Shown here in pieces: positions 9,090 to 18,252 of a stretch of DNA of 64,000 nt. The stretch's first letter is position 1, and every line of letters begins with the position of its first letter. The notes under the pieces are model-generated. The model was not told the origin of the DNA. It did not search any database and saw only the letters and a list, made by a program, of their open reading frames with translations. The translations under genes were made by a program, and so were the position numbers. The DNA comes from Flavobacterium caeni. GTDB taxonomy: Bacteria; Bacteroidota; Bacteroidia; Flavobacteriales; Flavobacteriaceae. The DNA lies in assembly GCF_900101895.1 (NCBI RefSeq), contig NZ_FMVF01000006.1, positions 88,759 through 152,758 of the forward strand. The letters run 5' to 3'.

Positions 9090-9232
9090 TCCCAATAATA
9101 AAAAGATACTCAGATGCGTTTCTGACTTATAGAAGAAAAGCATTCACGATAGTTGTGTTGTTTCGAGGCGAAAGCCTCAGGTTTAGTAGTTAGACCAATG
9201 AAAAGCTTTCCACTTTTGTGGATAGCTTTTTT
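9090..9232 (+). ncRNA. Candidate small structured RNA
   Basis: This fills the gene-free stretch between tRNA-Asp and the gene at 9365. A -7 box TAATTTTG lies at 9077-9084, though no good TTG sits at the right distance. Three hairpins follow in a row: GAGGC-GAAA-GCCTC (9165-9178), GGTTTA/TAGACC (9180-9196) and a terminator-like AAAGCTTTCCAC/GTGGATAGCTTT with a T run (9202-9232). No open frame of useful length covers them. I recognise no known RNA family. The start is estimated from the -7 box. Confidence 0.4.
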
Positions 9233-9364
9233 GATTTTAGGGCGGTTCCATTTTCATTTTTGGGCGTTTTGGGCTAACGTTTCGCGCTGCAAAGCAATCT
9301 CTGCAACAAAGTCATTTTCAGAGGGTTTATTTTGTACCTTGCATGGGAAACAAACAAAACTCCC

Positions 9365-11377
9365 ATGAAGCGATTTTTACTCCTTTTATTTTTATCGGTT
9401 GGATTTATCGGACAGGCGCAAAACCAGACACCGCCGCCATTGTGTCCGCAACCGACCAATTTGGTGGTTGCCAATACAAGTTCGAGCGGAGCGACTTTTA
9501 GCTGGACTTCAACCCAAGATTCCACCGCATGGGAAATAATCATCTATCCGGCGGGAATGCCTGCGCCTACTGAGGACAGCCAAGGCCAAGGGATTTTCTT
9601 CAATTCCACCCTGTTCACGGTCTCGGGATTGATGTGCGGAGCTGCTTATGATTTTTATGTCCGATCGATTTGCACCCAGCCTTGGATGAGCTTTTGGGCG
9701 ACCACGATCCAATTTTCGACATTGCCATGTTTTGAAGGCGGTGGTGTCGCAGAGGATTTGTTGGGTTGCCCGGAAAACGGACAATTTTGCTACAATTTGC
9801 ACGAAAACGACGCGCCTATTCTCGGGTCGTTGGATCCGCAATTGTACAACGTCAGCTATTTTGCCAATGCCGAAGATGCGACAATCGAGCAAAATCCACT
9901 CGATTCGCCGCTATGTTTGAACGGCAGCAGCGGCTACATCGTCGGGCGGTTGGAGCAGACCCAAACAGGTCTTTTTGCGTTGAACACGTTTTACTTGGGA
10001 AGTACCGACGAATGTGCGGCTTTGCGTCTGCGTGCGTTCATCGATTTCAATGGCAACGGAATTTTGGATGCGACCGAAGCGACATCGGCCAATTACCAGA
10101 TGCTGCAACAAATCGGAGCGTTCAACTATGAAGTCAATGACGATGGCGTGCAACACGTCGTCTCGGGCGCGCAAGGCGAATACCTCTTGTATGACGCCAA
10201 CACTTCCAACAGCTATGACGTCGATTTTGTCCTGCACCCTGAATATGCGGGCTATTACAACGGGACTGGTTTTGCCGATTTGCAGACCAGCGCTACGGGT
10301 GTCGTTACGCATTATTTTCCGATTGCGCCGTCGAATCCGTACACCGACTTGGCCGTGACGCTCACACCAGTTGGCTCGCCACGGCCTGGATTCCAATATA
10401 CGCAATACATCAACTACCGCAACAACGGCAACCAAACGATTGCATCGGGCAGTTTGGCTTATTTTAAGGATGCCGCTTTGTCTTTTGTTTCGGCTTCGGC
10501 GCCGGTTAATTTTACGGCAGACGGTTTTACGTATGATTTTGTCAATTTGGAACCGAACGAGACACGCACGATTGAAGTTGTATTGCTGGTGCCGGTCATT
10601 CCGACCGTAACCCTGGGGCAGTTGGCAAGCAGTTCGGTGTCGGGAATTGCGGCGGGTGATGCGATTGCAGACAATGATACGGCAAGGGTCATCCAACCCA
10701 TCGTTGGCGCGTATGACCCCAACGACAAAATGGAAGCGCACGGCCGCGACATTGTCTTAGACGATTTTTCGTCAGACGATTATTTGTATTACACCATCCG
10801 TTTTGAAAACACCGGAACGGCCAGTGCGTATACCGTCAAAATTACCGATACGCTCGATGCCTTGCTCGACGAAACCACCGTGCGCATGGTCGAAACGAGT
10901 TTGCCGGGCAGTTTTACAAGAACGGGAAGCGATTTGGTTTGGCTGTTTGACGGCATCGATTTGCCACCGACGGTTGCCGATCCGATTGGTTCCCACGGCT
11001 ATGTAAAGTTTAAGGTCAAGCCGAAGCCTGGGTTTGCAATCGGGACGGTGATTCCGAACACGGCGTCGATTTATTTCGATTTCAATCCCGCGATCGTGAC
11101 CAATACGTTCGAGACGCATTTTGTCGCGCCGCTTTCGACGTTGTCGTTTGCCGGTACCGATTGGGTGGTGTATCCGAATCCGGCGCAATCGATGTTGCGT
11201 GTTTCAGGGCCCGATCCCATTGCGGTATCGCTGTTCGCCGTGACCGGACAACAACTTTTGTCGTTGCCGCCGGCGCGTGAACACAGCCTTGATGTGTCGC
11301 AATGCGCGCCCGGTATTTACCTGTTGCGGGCTTCGGATGGGTCGAAAACAGGCATTCGGAAGGTCGTCATCCGTTAA
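9365..11377 (+). CDS. Secreted FN3 / DUF11-like protein with T9SS type A sorting domain
   Basis: 670 residues, started at the ATG at 9365, which opens a signal peptide (MKRFLLLLFLSVGFIGQAQ). Residues about 30-125 form a fibronectin type III-like domain rich in aromatic and Cys residues. A middle region contains the D-x-N-x-D-x-x-E calcium-like segment FIDFNGNGILDATEA at about residues 225-240. A conserved-repeat domain follows at about 460-590 (YDPNDKMEAHG, YTIRFENTGTASAYTVKI). The last 75 residues are a type IX secretion sorting domain (VVYPNPAQSMLRVSG...GIYLLRASDG...KVVIR). It should be exported by T9SS and either anchored or released. Function beyond a surface or secreted role is unknown. 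Confidence 0.9.
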   Translation: MKRFLLLLFLSVGFIGQAQNQTPPPLCPQPTNLVVANTSSSGATFSWTSTQDSTAWEIIIYPAGMPAPTEDSQGQGIFFNSTLFTVSGLMCGAAYDFYVRSICTQPWMSFWATTIQFSTLPCFEGGGVAEDLLGCPENGQFCYNLHENDAPILGSLDPQLYNVSYFANAEDATIEQNPLDSPLCLNGSSGYIVGRLEQTQTGLFALNTFYLGSTDECAALRLRAFIDFNGNGILDATEATSANYQMLQQIGAFNYEVNDDGVQHVVSGAQGEYLLYDANTSNSYDVDFVLHPEYAGYYNGTGFADLQTSATGVVTHYFPIAPSNPYTDLAVTLTPVGSPRPGFQYTQYINYRNNGNQTIASGSLAYFKDAALSFVSASAPVNFTADGFTYDFVNLEPNETRTIEVVLLVPVIPTVTLGQLASSSVSGIAAGDAIADNDTARVIQPIVGAYDPNDKMEAHGRDIVLDDFSSDDYLYYTIRFENTGTASAYTVKITDTLDALLDETTVRMVETSLPGSFTRTGSDLVWLFDGIDLPPTVADPIGSHGYVKFKVKPKPGFAIGTVIPNTASIYFDFNPAIVTNTFETHFVAPLSTLSFAGTDWVVYPNPAQSMLRVSGPDPIAVSLFAVTGQQLLSLPPAREHSLDVSQCAPGIYLLRASDGSKTGIRKVVIR

Positions 11378-11502
11378 AAATCAGTTTGATGGGACAATTT
11401 AACATTTGGTGATTTCCCTTTAAAATCGGCCAATCCTACAAAGATTCGGTTGTTTTTTTGCCGAATGTATTTTTTTTGTTCAAAAATATTTCAGAAAAAT
11501 AA

Positions 11503-11532
11503 TTGTCTAATTAACAAATAATAATATATTTG
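11503..11532 (+). promoter_or_regulatory. Promoter of the symporter-regulator unit
   Basis: TTG (11503-11505), 19-base spacer, TATATTTG (11525-11532). The leader to the ATG at 11661 is about 120 bases. The rest of the 283-base gap 11378-11660 is AT-rich with no gene. I do not see the TAARTGT-N7-ACACTTA dyad here, unlike the other arabinose promoters. Confidence 0.75.
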
Positions 11533-11660
11533 GCTCGACAATAGATGCTTTTCGCAACACAACAAGAAAATTGGAGCACTTCGTCCGAAGCCATCCAATT
11601 TTTTTTGGAACCAATTCGAAATCGATTGCGCATCGCCTTAACCAACAAACTGTTAACACC

Positions 11661-13346
11661 ATGAATCACCAACTTACTTTTGCCGATTATGCGGTTTTCC
11701 TGATTTACTTTGTCGTCGTGGCCTGGTATGGCTACAGCGTGTACCGCAAACGCAAAAAGAACGAGCACGACGCCAAGGCTTACTTTTTGGCCGAAGGGAC
11801 GCTTACATGGTGGGCCATCGGGGCGTCTTTGATCGCGTCGAACATTTCGGCCGAGCAATTCATCGGCATGAGCGGCGAAGGCTTTTTCCTTGGAATCGCC
11901 GTCGCGGCCTATGAATGGATCGCGGCCATCGCGCTGATCATCGTCGCGGTGTGGTTCATTCCGGTGTATCTCAAGAACAACATTTATACGATGCCGCAGT
12001 TCCTGACGCAGCGTTACAACGATTCGACGGCGCTCATTATGGCGGTGTTCTGGTTGTTTTTGTATGTGTTCGTCAACCTGACTTCGATTTTGTATTTGGG
12101 TGCCGTGGCCATTAACGGGCTTGTGGGCGGTGAATATTTGCATGTCATCATGGTGGGATTGGCCCTGTTCGCCTTGTTCATTTCGCTGGGCGGGATGAAG
12201 GTTGTGGCCTATACCGATGTGATCCAGGTGGCCGTACTCATCATCGGCGGATTGGTCACTTCGTACATCGCCTTGACGACGGTTGCCGAATATTTCGGGC
12301 ACGGTTCCGATGCCTGGGCTGGTTTTGCCACGCTCATGAAAGAAGCGCCCGAACATTTCCACATGATGATCCCAAAACCAACGGCCGCGTCGTCGCAAAC
12401 CGACATCGACAAATACCTGACGTTCCCGGGCATGCTGTCTTATGTGGCGGGCATTTGGATCATCAACCTCAATTATTGGGGCTGTAACCAATACATCACC
12501 CAGCGCGCGTTGGGTGCCGATCTGCAAACCGCGCGTACCGGTATCCTCTTTGCGGGCTTCCTCAAATTGCTGATGCCGCTCATCGTGATGCTGCCGGGTA
12601 TCGCCGCCTTCGTATTGTACCAGAACGGGCAGTTGCCGCAATTGGTAGGCGGTAAAGACGGCGCGTATTCTGCCGTACTCGCGTTCCTCCCAACGGGACT
12701 CAAAGGACTCTCGGTGGCTGCGCTTACGGCCGCCATCGTGGCATCGCTTGCGGGCAAGGTCAACAGTATCTCGACCATTTATACGCTCGACATCCACAAA
12801 AAATACATCCACAAAGACGCCGACGAACGCAAACAGGTAAACATTGGACGCATCGCCGTATTCGCTTCGATCTTGCTCGCGGTATTGTTCACCTGGAACG
12901 ACGTGCTGGGCATTGGCGGCGTAGGCGGATTCACCTACATCCAAAAATATACTGGCTTTATCAGTCCTGGGGTTTTCGCGATGTTCCTGCTCGGGATGTT
13001 CTGGAAACGCACCACAGGAACGGCTGCAATCGTTGGTTTGTTGACGGGCTTTTTGCTGTCGGTGTTCTTCAACGAAATGGCGCCGGCCGTATTGGGTAGC
13101 GAAACCTTGTTGTACACGGCGTATCCGAACGGAAAAGGCGGATTCGAGATCCCGTTCCACATTTGTATGGGACTGGCGTTCTTCCTGACGATGGCCGTCA
13201 TGATCCTCGTGAGTTTGGCCGGACCAAAAGTAAACCCTAAGGCTTTCGAACTCGACAAAGACATGTTCAAGGTCAAGCCGCAAACGATGGTACTCATTGT
13301 CGTGACGCTTTTGATCATCGCGGCGTTGTATGTTAAATTCTGGTAA
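11661..13346 (+). CDS. Sodium:solute symporter (SSS family), vSGLT-like, probable L-arabinose transporter
   Basis: 561 residues with about 14 membrane spans. I start it at the ATG at 11661; the in-frame sequence upstream is polar and unlike the family. It carries the sugar-symporter signature ASNISAEQFIGMSGEGF and NLNYWGCNQYITQRALGA, which closely matches Vibrio SGLT, including the Tyr in the inner gate segment. Family role: Na+-driven uptake of a monosaccharide across the inner membrane. Position upstream of a Nudix regulator and beside the arabinan locus makes L-arabinose the likely substrate, but galactose or xylose cannot be excluded. The regulator gene follows after 2 bases, so they form one operon. 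Confidence 0.9.
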   Translation: MNHQLTFADYAVFLIYFVVVAWYGYSVYRKRKKNEHDAKAYFLAEGTLTWWAIGASLIASNISAEQFIGMSGEGFFLGIAVAAYEWIAAIALIIVAVWFIPVYLKNNIYTMPQFLTQRYNDSTALIMAVFWLFLYVFVNLTSILYLGAVAINGLVGGEYLHVIMVGLALFALFISLGGMKVVAYTDVIQVAVLIIGGLVTSYIALTTVAEYFGHGSDAWAGFATLMKEAPEHFHMMIPKPTAASSQTDIDKYLTFPGMLSYVAGIWIINLNYWGCNQYITQRALGADLQTARTGILFAGFLKLLMPLIVMLPGIAAFVLYQNGQLPQLVGGKDGAYSAVLAFLPTGLKGLSVAALTAAIVASLAGKVNSISTIYTLDIHKKYIHKDADERKQVNIGRIAVFASILLAVLFTWNDVLGIGGVGGFTYIQKYTGFISPGVFAMFLLGMFWKRTTGTAAIVGLLTGFLLSVFFNEMAPAVLGSETLLYTAYPNGKGGFEIPFHICMGLAFFLTMAVMILVSLAGPKVNPKAFELDKDMFKVKPQTMVLIVVTLLIIAALYVKFW

Positions 13347-13348
13347 GT

Positions 13349-14053
13349 ATGAAGCGTTATTCGCATGAAAACAGGTTCTCGTTTGCCGTCGACTGTATCA
13401 TTTTCGGGTACGACGGCGAAGACCTCAAGCTGCTCGTGATCGAACGCGGTATCGAACCGTTGCGCGGGCACTGGAGCCTTGTGGGCGGGTTCATCGGCGC
13501 GCACGAAAGCGCCGACGATGCGGCCACGCGTGTACTCAAGGACCTGACGGGGCTCGACGGTATTTATATGGAACAGCTGTATGCGTTTAGTGAAGTCGAG
13601 CGTGATTCGGTAGAACGGACGATATCGGTGGCTTATTTTGCGCTGATCGACATCCAGAAATACACGGCGCAACTCAGCGAGGATTATCACCCGGCCTGGT
13701 TCCCGATCAACGATTTGCCCGGATTGATTTTCGACCACGACGACATCGTAGAATTGGCCAAGGAAAAATTGCGCTACAAGGCCGCGTTGCATCCGTTGTT
13801 GTTCGAACTTTTGCCGCAAAAATTCACCATGCCGCAGCTACAGCGGTTGTACGAAGCGGTATACGACACCGAGTTCGACAAAGGGAATTTCAACCGAAAA
13901 ATGTTGTCGACCCATTTGTTGCTCAAACTCAAGGACAAAGACAAAGGATCCTCTAAAAAGGGCGCGTTCTATTATGCGCTCGACCAGGAGCGGTACAGCC
14001 AGGGATTCAAGAGTTTTTTGAATTTTGTGTCGAGCCAGAACGCGAACAAATAA
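13349..14053 (+). CDS. Nudix-fold transcriptional regulator, AraR/NrtR type
   Basis: 234 residues: a Nudix domain (about 8-135) and a C-terminal winged helix (about 148-225, LHPLLFELLPQKFTMPQLQ...). The Nudix box is degenerate: G-x5-E-x7-R is kept (VGGFIGAHESADDAATR), but the following catalytic glutamates are replaced (RVLKDLTGL instead of REx2EExG). Such proteins bind a sugar or nucleotide ligand rather than hydrolyse it. The L-arabinose regulator AraR of Bacteroides thetaiotaomicron is of this type (established). It shares an operon with the symporter. It is a candidate reader of the four dyads found in this locus. A second, diverged paralogue is encoded convergently. Confidence 0.88.
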   Translation: MKRYSHENRFSFAVDCIIFGYDGEDLKLLVIERGIEPLRGHWSLVGGFIGAHESADDAATRVLKDLTGLDGIYMEQLYAFSEVERDSVERTISVAYFALIDIQKYTAQLSEDYHPAWFPINDLPGLIFDHDDIVELAKEKLRYKAALHPLLFELLPQKFTMPQLQRLYEAVYDTEFDKGNFNRKMLSTHLLLKLKDKDKGSSKKGAFYYALDQERYSQGFKSFLNFVSSQNANK

Positions 14054-14743
14054 CTACAAGTTCAGCGCGAAAGTCCCTTCCATTTTTTGTTCGTACTTTT
14101 CTTGGTCGAACTGGAACAGGTAGGAGCCTTTTCTTGACGACTCCATATCTTTTTCGTCCAATTTGACCAGGATGTCGAGCGAATTGATCTTGCTGATGAA
14201 GTTGCGTTTGTCGAGTTCCTTGTCAAACAGCGCCTCGTATAACTTGAGGAGTTGGCGCATCGTAAATTTTTCGGGCAACAGTTCAAAACCCACCGGCTTG
14301 GTCGAGGCACGGTAACGCAAACGGCGCATCGCGTGTTGTACCATGCGGTCGTGGTCGAAAATCAACGAAGGCGCCTCGGATACAGGAAACCATTGTGCGT
14401 TGTAGTTGGCGATGAGCTCGCGGTTGTGGTCTTCGATATTGATCAGCGCATAATAGGCCATCGAAATGGTACGCTCCACAGGATCGCGGTCGATCTCGCT
14501 AAAGGCATACAACTGCTCCATGTAAATGTCGTGCAATCCGGTGTAGTGGTTGAGCACGCGCGCCGCCGATTCGTCGAGGCTCTCGTCTTTTTTGAGGAAT
14601 CCGCCAATGAGCGACCATCGGCCTTTTTCGGGTTCGAAATCGCGCTGGATGAGCAAGATTTTGAGTTTCTCGTCGTCGAATCCAAAGATGATACAATCCA
14701 AGGCGAGCAATACCTTATCGGCTTCCTGGTAACTGTTGAGCAT
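14054..14743 (-). CDS. Second Nudix-fold transcriptional regulator, AraR/NrtR type
   Basis: 229 residues with the same two-domain layout as its neighbour: Nudix domain with a broken box (IGGFLKKDESLDESAARVLNHYTGL) and a C-terminal winged helix starting near VGFELLPEKFTMRQLLKLYE. The catalytic Glu residues are absent, so regulation rather than hydrolysis is expected. Its stop codon (14054-14056) directly abuts the stop of the convergent paralogue (14051-14053). It is divergent from the susC operon and shares the 443-base regulatory gap with it. One paralogue probably senses arabinose; the other may sense another pentose or a different signal. The sequence does not say which is which. Confidence 0.88.
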   Translation of the reverse strand: MLNSYQEADKVLLALDCIIFGFDDEKLKILLIQRDFEPEKGRWSLIGGFLKKDESLDESAARVLNHYTGLHDIYMEQLYAFSEIDRDPVERTISMAYYALINIEDHNRELIANYNAQWFPVSEAPSLIFDHDRMVQHAMRRLRYRASTKPVGFELLPEKFTMRQLLKLYEALFDKELDKRNFISKINSLDILVKLDEKDMESSRKGSYLFQFDQEKYEQKMEGTFALNL

Positions 14744-14762
14744 GGGTACTTTATTGATGGTA

Positions 14763-14800
14763 CAAAGCTAACAAATTCCGTTAGAAATGTAAAAGTTACA
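14763..14800 (-). promoter_or_regulatory. Promoter and small palindrome before the minus-strand Nudix regulator
   Basis: Reading the minus strand, TAGCTTTG (14770-14763) fits the -7 box and a TTA lies 19 bases upstream. The -33 region is covered by a short dyad TGTAA-N3-TTACA (14788-14800), a possible autoregulatory operator. It does not match the 21-base dyad of the other arabinose promoters. Confidence 0.4.
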
Positions 14801-15100
14801 TCAATAAAACCGATTGGCGTCGTTATGTGGAACGTAAATAGAAAAATTAGTAAGATAATACACTATAAAAAACGTTTTCGAAGCACAATTTTTAGGAAAT
14901 CGCCCCTGTTATTTTGATTTTTTATTAACAATTTGATTGCGAATGTTCAAGTCGAACGTGAACGTTTGAAATGATTGTATATGGCTGAAAATAAAATAGT
15001 TAAAATTAGCGAAATCGTTTTTTTAGCCTAAAAACCTACTGGCGAATGTATAATTTATTGGGACATTTATTATTGGATTCATTTTTTTTACAAATAAAAA

Positions 15101-15153
15101 TTGTCAATGTGACTTTTTTTTACATACATTTACAAATGTGAAATAAACACTTA
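15101..15153 (+). promoter_or_regulatory. susC promoter with AraR-like operator
   Basis: TTG (15101-15103), 21-base spacer, TACATTTA (15125-15132, one mismatch to TAnnTTTG). Directly after the -7 box lies the dyad CAAATGT-N7-ACACTTA (15133-15153), covering the expected transcription start. A bound repressor would block initiation. The same dyad occurs at 28891, 36052 and 36121. Confidence 0.65.
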
Positions 15154-15186
15154 TAACTAGCTAATTCTTTAAACCAAACAATTTGT

Positions 15187-18100
15187 ATGATGAAAAACAA
15201 ACGATTACTGACCAATTTCCGCAACGGAACGTGCAGTAAGACAGCGCTCTCGCTGTTCATGCTGTGCTTTTGCTGGTTCTCGGGCATTGCCCAAACGGTC
15301 AAAGGAACCGTCACCTCAGACAAAGACAAGCTTTCGCTGCCGGGCGTTACTGTTACGGTCAAGGGCGCGAACCAGGGTGTCGTCACCGATTTCGACGGAA
15401 ATTACGCCATCCAGGCGGCATCAGATGCCACATTGGTATTTTCGTACCTCGGGTTCGAAACCCAGGAAGTCAAAGTGGGTGGACGTACCCAAATTTCAGT
15501 GTCCCTGAAAGAGGCGACCAATTCCCTGGAAGAAGTGGTGGTCATTGGCTACGGCACGCAACGCAAAGCCGATTTGACCAGCGCCATCAGCGTGGTCGAC
15601 GTATCCGAAGCCAAAAAAACGGTTACCTATGATGTAGCCAAAATGCTCCAGGGCGCCGCGCCGGGCGTAACCGTACAGTCATCGGGTGAGCCGGGCAGCT
15701 TTGTGAATATCAAGATCCGCGGGGTGACTTCGTTTGCGAACAACAATCCGTTGTTTGTCGTAGACGGTATGATCATCGATTCGCCGTTCGACTTTGCGCC
15801 GGGCGACATCGAAAGCATACAGGTCTTGAAAGACGCGTCATCTGCGGCCATTTATGGTGTACGCGGTGCGAACGGCGTTGTGATCATCACCACCAAAAAA
15901 GGCAAACAAGGCCGAATCAACATCGGATTCAAGAGCATGTACGGCATCCAGCAAGTCGCCAAAAAATGGGACGTCATGGACCGTTTGGGCTACCAACAAG
16001 TGGTGCGTCAGGCCGAATTGAACCGCAACATGCCGGGCGAGCCTGTGGCCACGGGCAACTATCCAGACGATCCTGCCTACATCAACAACGTAGATACCGA
16101 CTGGCAGGACGAAGGTTTCCGTACGGGAACGATCGAGAACAACTCGGTCACGTTTTCGGGCGGTACCGATGCGCTTACCTATAGCTTTAACCTCGATCAT
16201 TTTAACAACGAGAGTTACATCGAAGCCACGCCTGCTTACAAAAGGTTGGCCACTACGTTGAACGTAACCGGAACCAAAGGCCGTTTCAAATACGGAGGAA
16301 AACTCGGTTACACCCAAAGCGACAAGGCTGCGTTCAGCGAATACCTGGCCGGTGCTACGCCAATGAGCGAAATGATTCTGGCCATCCCGACCATGCCGGT
16401 ACACGATCCGAACCGTTTGGGCGGTTACGGCGGACCTGACCAGATCACGCAACGCGCGATTTCGCTCAACGTCATCGGGTACAACAACCTGAACAAGAAT
16501 GCACAACAACGCAACCGTTTTATAGGGAATGTTTGGGGTGAACTTGAAATCCTCAAAGGATTGAAATACAAAATCAACATCAGTGCCGACCGCACCGACT
16601 GGACCACCGAAACCTTTATCCCGCCAAGCGATTTGGGTTGGTACCACATTACGCTGAACGAAGAAGCTACGGCTTTCGTAGAACGCGGCGATGCGATGCG
16701 TACGTTGCTCGAGAATACGTTGTCGTACAACCTCGATGTCAAGCGCCACCATGTGGATGCGCTCGTGGGGATCATCCAACAGCGCGACGCATTGGGTAGA
16801 TTGAGTGCACGTGGCACGGGCTATGAGCCTACCACCATCGGGCAAGTGCAGAATGGGTTCGTCGACAATTCTTCGAGCGAATACCACAACACGGCGACCA
16901 ACTTGTCTTACATCAGCCGTTTGAACTACTCGTTCGACGACCGTTACCTGTTGCAGGTCAACTTCAGACAAGACCGTACATCGTTCTTTAGGGAAGAATT
17001 GAACACCGGTGATTTCTTCTCCTTCTCGGCAGGTTGGAAACTCAGCAGCGAGAAGTGGCTCAAATTGCCTGAATCGATCAACCACCTGAAGTTGCGAGGC
17101 GGCTACGGAGAACTCGGCAACAATACCGTAGGTGTTTACGCATATACGTCTACAACAAACCCTTATGCAGCCTATGTGTTCGGCGAAGTTTATGCGCCTG
17201 GAACCACCGTGGTTACCTTGCGGGATCCCGACCTGAAATGGGAGACCACCAAATCGACCAACGTGGGTCTCGACTTGGGTATGTTCAACAACAAATTGCA
17301 ATTCTCGGGCGACTATTTCGTCAAGAAAACCGACGACTTGCTCTTGGCCTTGCCGTTGCCTTATTCGGCGGGAACTTTCCCGGCCACCATCCAGACCAAT
17401 ACGGCGGCCATCGAGAACACCGGGGTCGAACTTTCCCTGACCTACAGCAACCAGGACAAGCCTTTCAAATACAGCGTTTCGGCCAACTTTGGTACGTTGC
17501 GCAACGAGGTAACCAAGATTGGCGGTAACAACGATCCGATCGATGCCGGTGCCGCTTCGCGCACACAAGTAGGCCGCTCGGTAGGGGAACTCTATACCTA
17601 CGAAGTAGTGGGTATTTTCCAAAATGCCGACGATGTGGCCAACTCGCCAACGCAAACCAATGCTGCACCGGGCGATTTGAAATTCCGCGACACCAACGGC
17701 GACGGTATCGTCAATGCCGACGACCGTACATTCCAAGGCGTTACGATTCCTAAGTACAGCTACGGACTCAACTTCAACAGTGAATACAAAGGATTCGATT
17801 TCTCGTTCATGTGGCAGGGCGCCGGCGGGCACAAAGTCTTGAACACGGTCTACCAAAAATTGATGGGTGGCCAATACCAAAACGGCCACGTCGACATGCT
17901 CAACTACTGGACGCCAGAAAACCCGAACACCAACGTGCCAAGACCGGTCATTGGTGACCCGAACGGCAACGCACGTGCCTCTTCCCGTTTCATCGAGCGC
18001 GGCGACTATGTACGCTTGCAGAACGTCAACCTGGGCTATACGTTGCCGCTTGGCGAAAACAAATACGTACAACGCGTAAGACTTTATGTAACAGGGCAAA

Positions 18101-18234
18101 ACCTCGTGACGATTTCCAAGTACAAAGGGTACGATCCGGATTTCTTGAACGACGGATTGTTGGTACGTGGCGAAGATCCGGGTTCATTCCCGAACCCGCG
18201 TATGTATGCCATGGGATTGGAAGTTGATTTTTAA
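15187..18234 (+). CDS. SusC/RagA-family TonB-dependent outer-membrane transporter
   Basis: 1015 residues. N-terminal signal region (residues 1-36, ending WFSGIAQ), then a carboxypeptidase-D-like beta-sandwich (about 37-112, KGTVTSDKDKLSLPGVTVTV), then the plug domain starting near EEVVVIGYGTQRKADLTSAI and the SusC signature IKIRGVTSFANNNPLFVVDG. The remaining part is the 22-strand barrel ending in an aromatic-rich strand (MYAMGLEVDF). Family role: energised import of oligosaccharides with a SusD lid. The next gene encodes that lid 18 bases downstream. Given the enzymes downstream, the cargo should be arabino-oligosaccharides. It has an operator-controlled promoter. Confidence 0.97.
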   Translation: MMKNKRLLTNFRNGTCSKTALSLFMLCFCWFSGIAQTVKGTVTSDKDKLSLPGVTVTVKGANQGVVTDFDGNYAIQAASDATLVFSYLGFETQEVKVGGRTQISVSLKEATNSLEEVVVIGYGTQRKADLTSAISVVDVSEAKKTVTYDVAKMLQGAAPGVTVQSSGEPGSFVNIKIRGVTSFANNNPLFVVDGMIIDSPFDFAPGDIESIQVLKDASSAAIYGVRGANGVVIITTKKGKQGRINIGFKSMYGIQQVAKKWDVMDRLGYQQVVRQAELNRNMPGEPVATGNYPDDPAYINNVDTDWQDEGFRTGTIENNSVTFSGGTDALTYSFNLDHFNNESYIEATPAYKRLATTLNVTGTKGRFKYGGKLGYTQSDKAAFSEYLAGATPMSEMILAIPTMPVHDPNRLGGYGGPDQITQRAISLNVIGYNNLNKNAQQRNRFIGNVWGELEILKGLKYKINISADRTDWTTETFIPPSDLGWYHITLNEEATAFVERGDAMRTLLENTLSYNLDVKRHHVDALVGIIQQRDALGRLSARGTGYEPTTIGQVQNGFVDNSSSEYHNTATNLSYISRLNYSFDDRYLLQVNFRQDRTSFFREELNTGDFFSFSAGWKLSSEKWLKLPESINHLKLRGGYGELGNNTVGVYAYTSTTNPYAAYVFGEVYAPGTTVVTLRDPDLKWETTKSTNVGLDLGMFNNKLQFSGDYFVKKTDDLLLALPLPYSAGTFPATIQTNTAAIENTGVELSLTYSNQDKPFKYSVSANFGTLRNEVTKIGGNNDPIDAGAASRTQVGRSVGELYTYEVVGIFQNADDVANSPTQTNAAPGDLKFRDTNGDGIVNADDRTFQGVTIPKYSYGLNFNSEYKGFDFSFMWQGAGGHKVLNTVYQKLMGGQYQNGHVDMLNYWTPENPNTNVPRPVIGDPNGNARASSRFIERGDYVRLQNVNLGYTLPLGENKYVQRVRLYVTGQNLVTISKYKGYDPDFLNDGLLVRGEDPGSFPNPRMYAMGLEVDF

Positions 18235-18252
18235 TTCGAAAAAGTTTTTAAA

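Noticed and set aside
11511..13283. Long minus-strand open frame opposite the symporter gene
   Set aside because: It is antisense to a clear SSS transporter, its translation is Arg/His/Gln-rich without any fold, and similar long shadows occur opposite most strong genes here (for example 2935-4050, 15838-18099, 18268-19791).
13349..14743. Nudix hydrolases for nucleotide clean-up
   Set aside because: Both have a C-terminal winged helix and lack the catalytic glutamates of the Nudix box, so they are regulators of the AraR/NrtR type.
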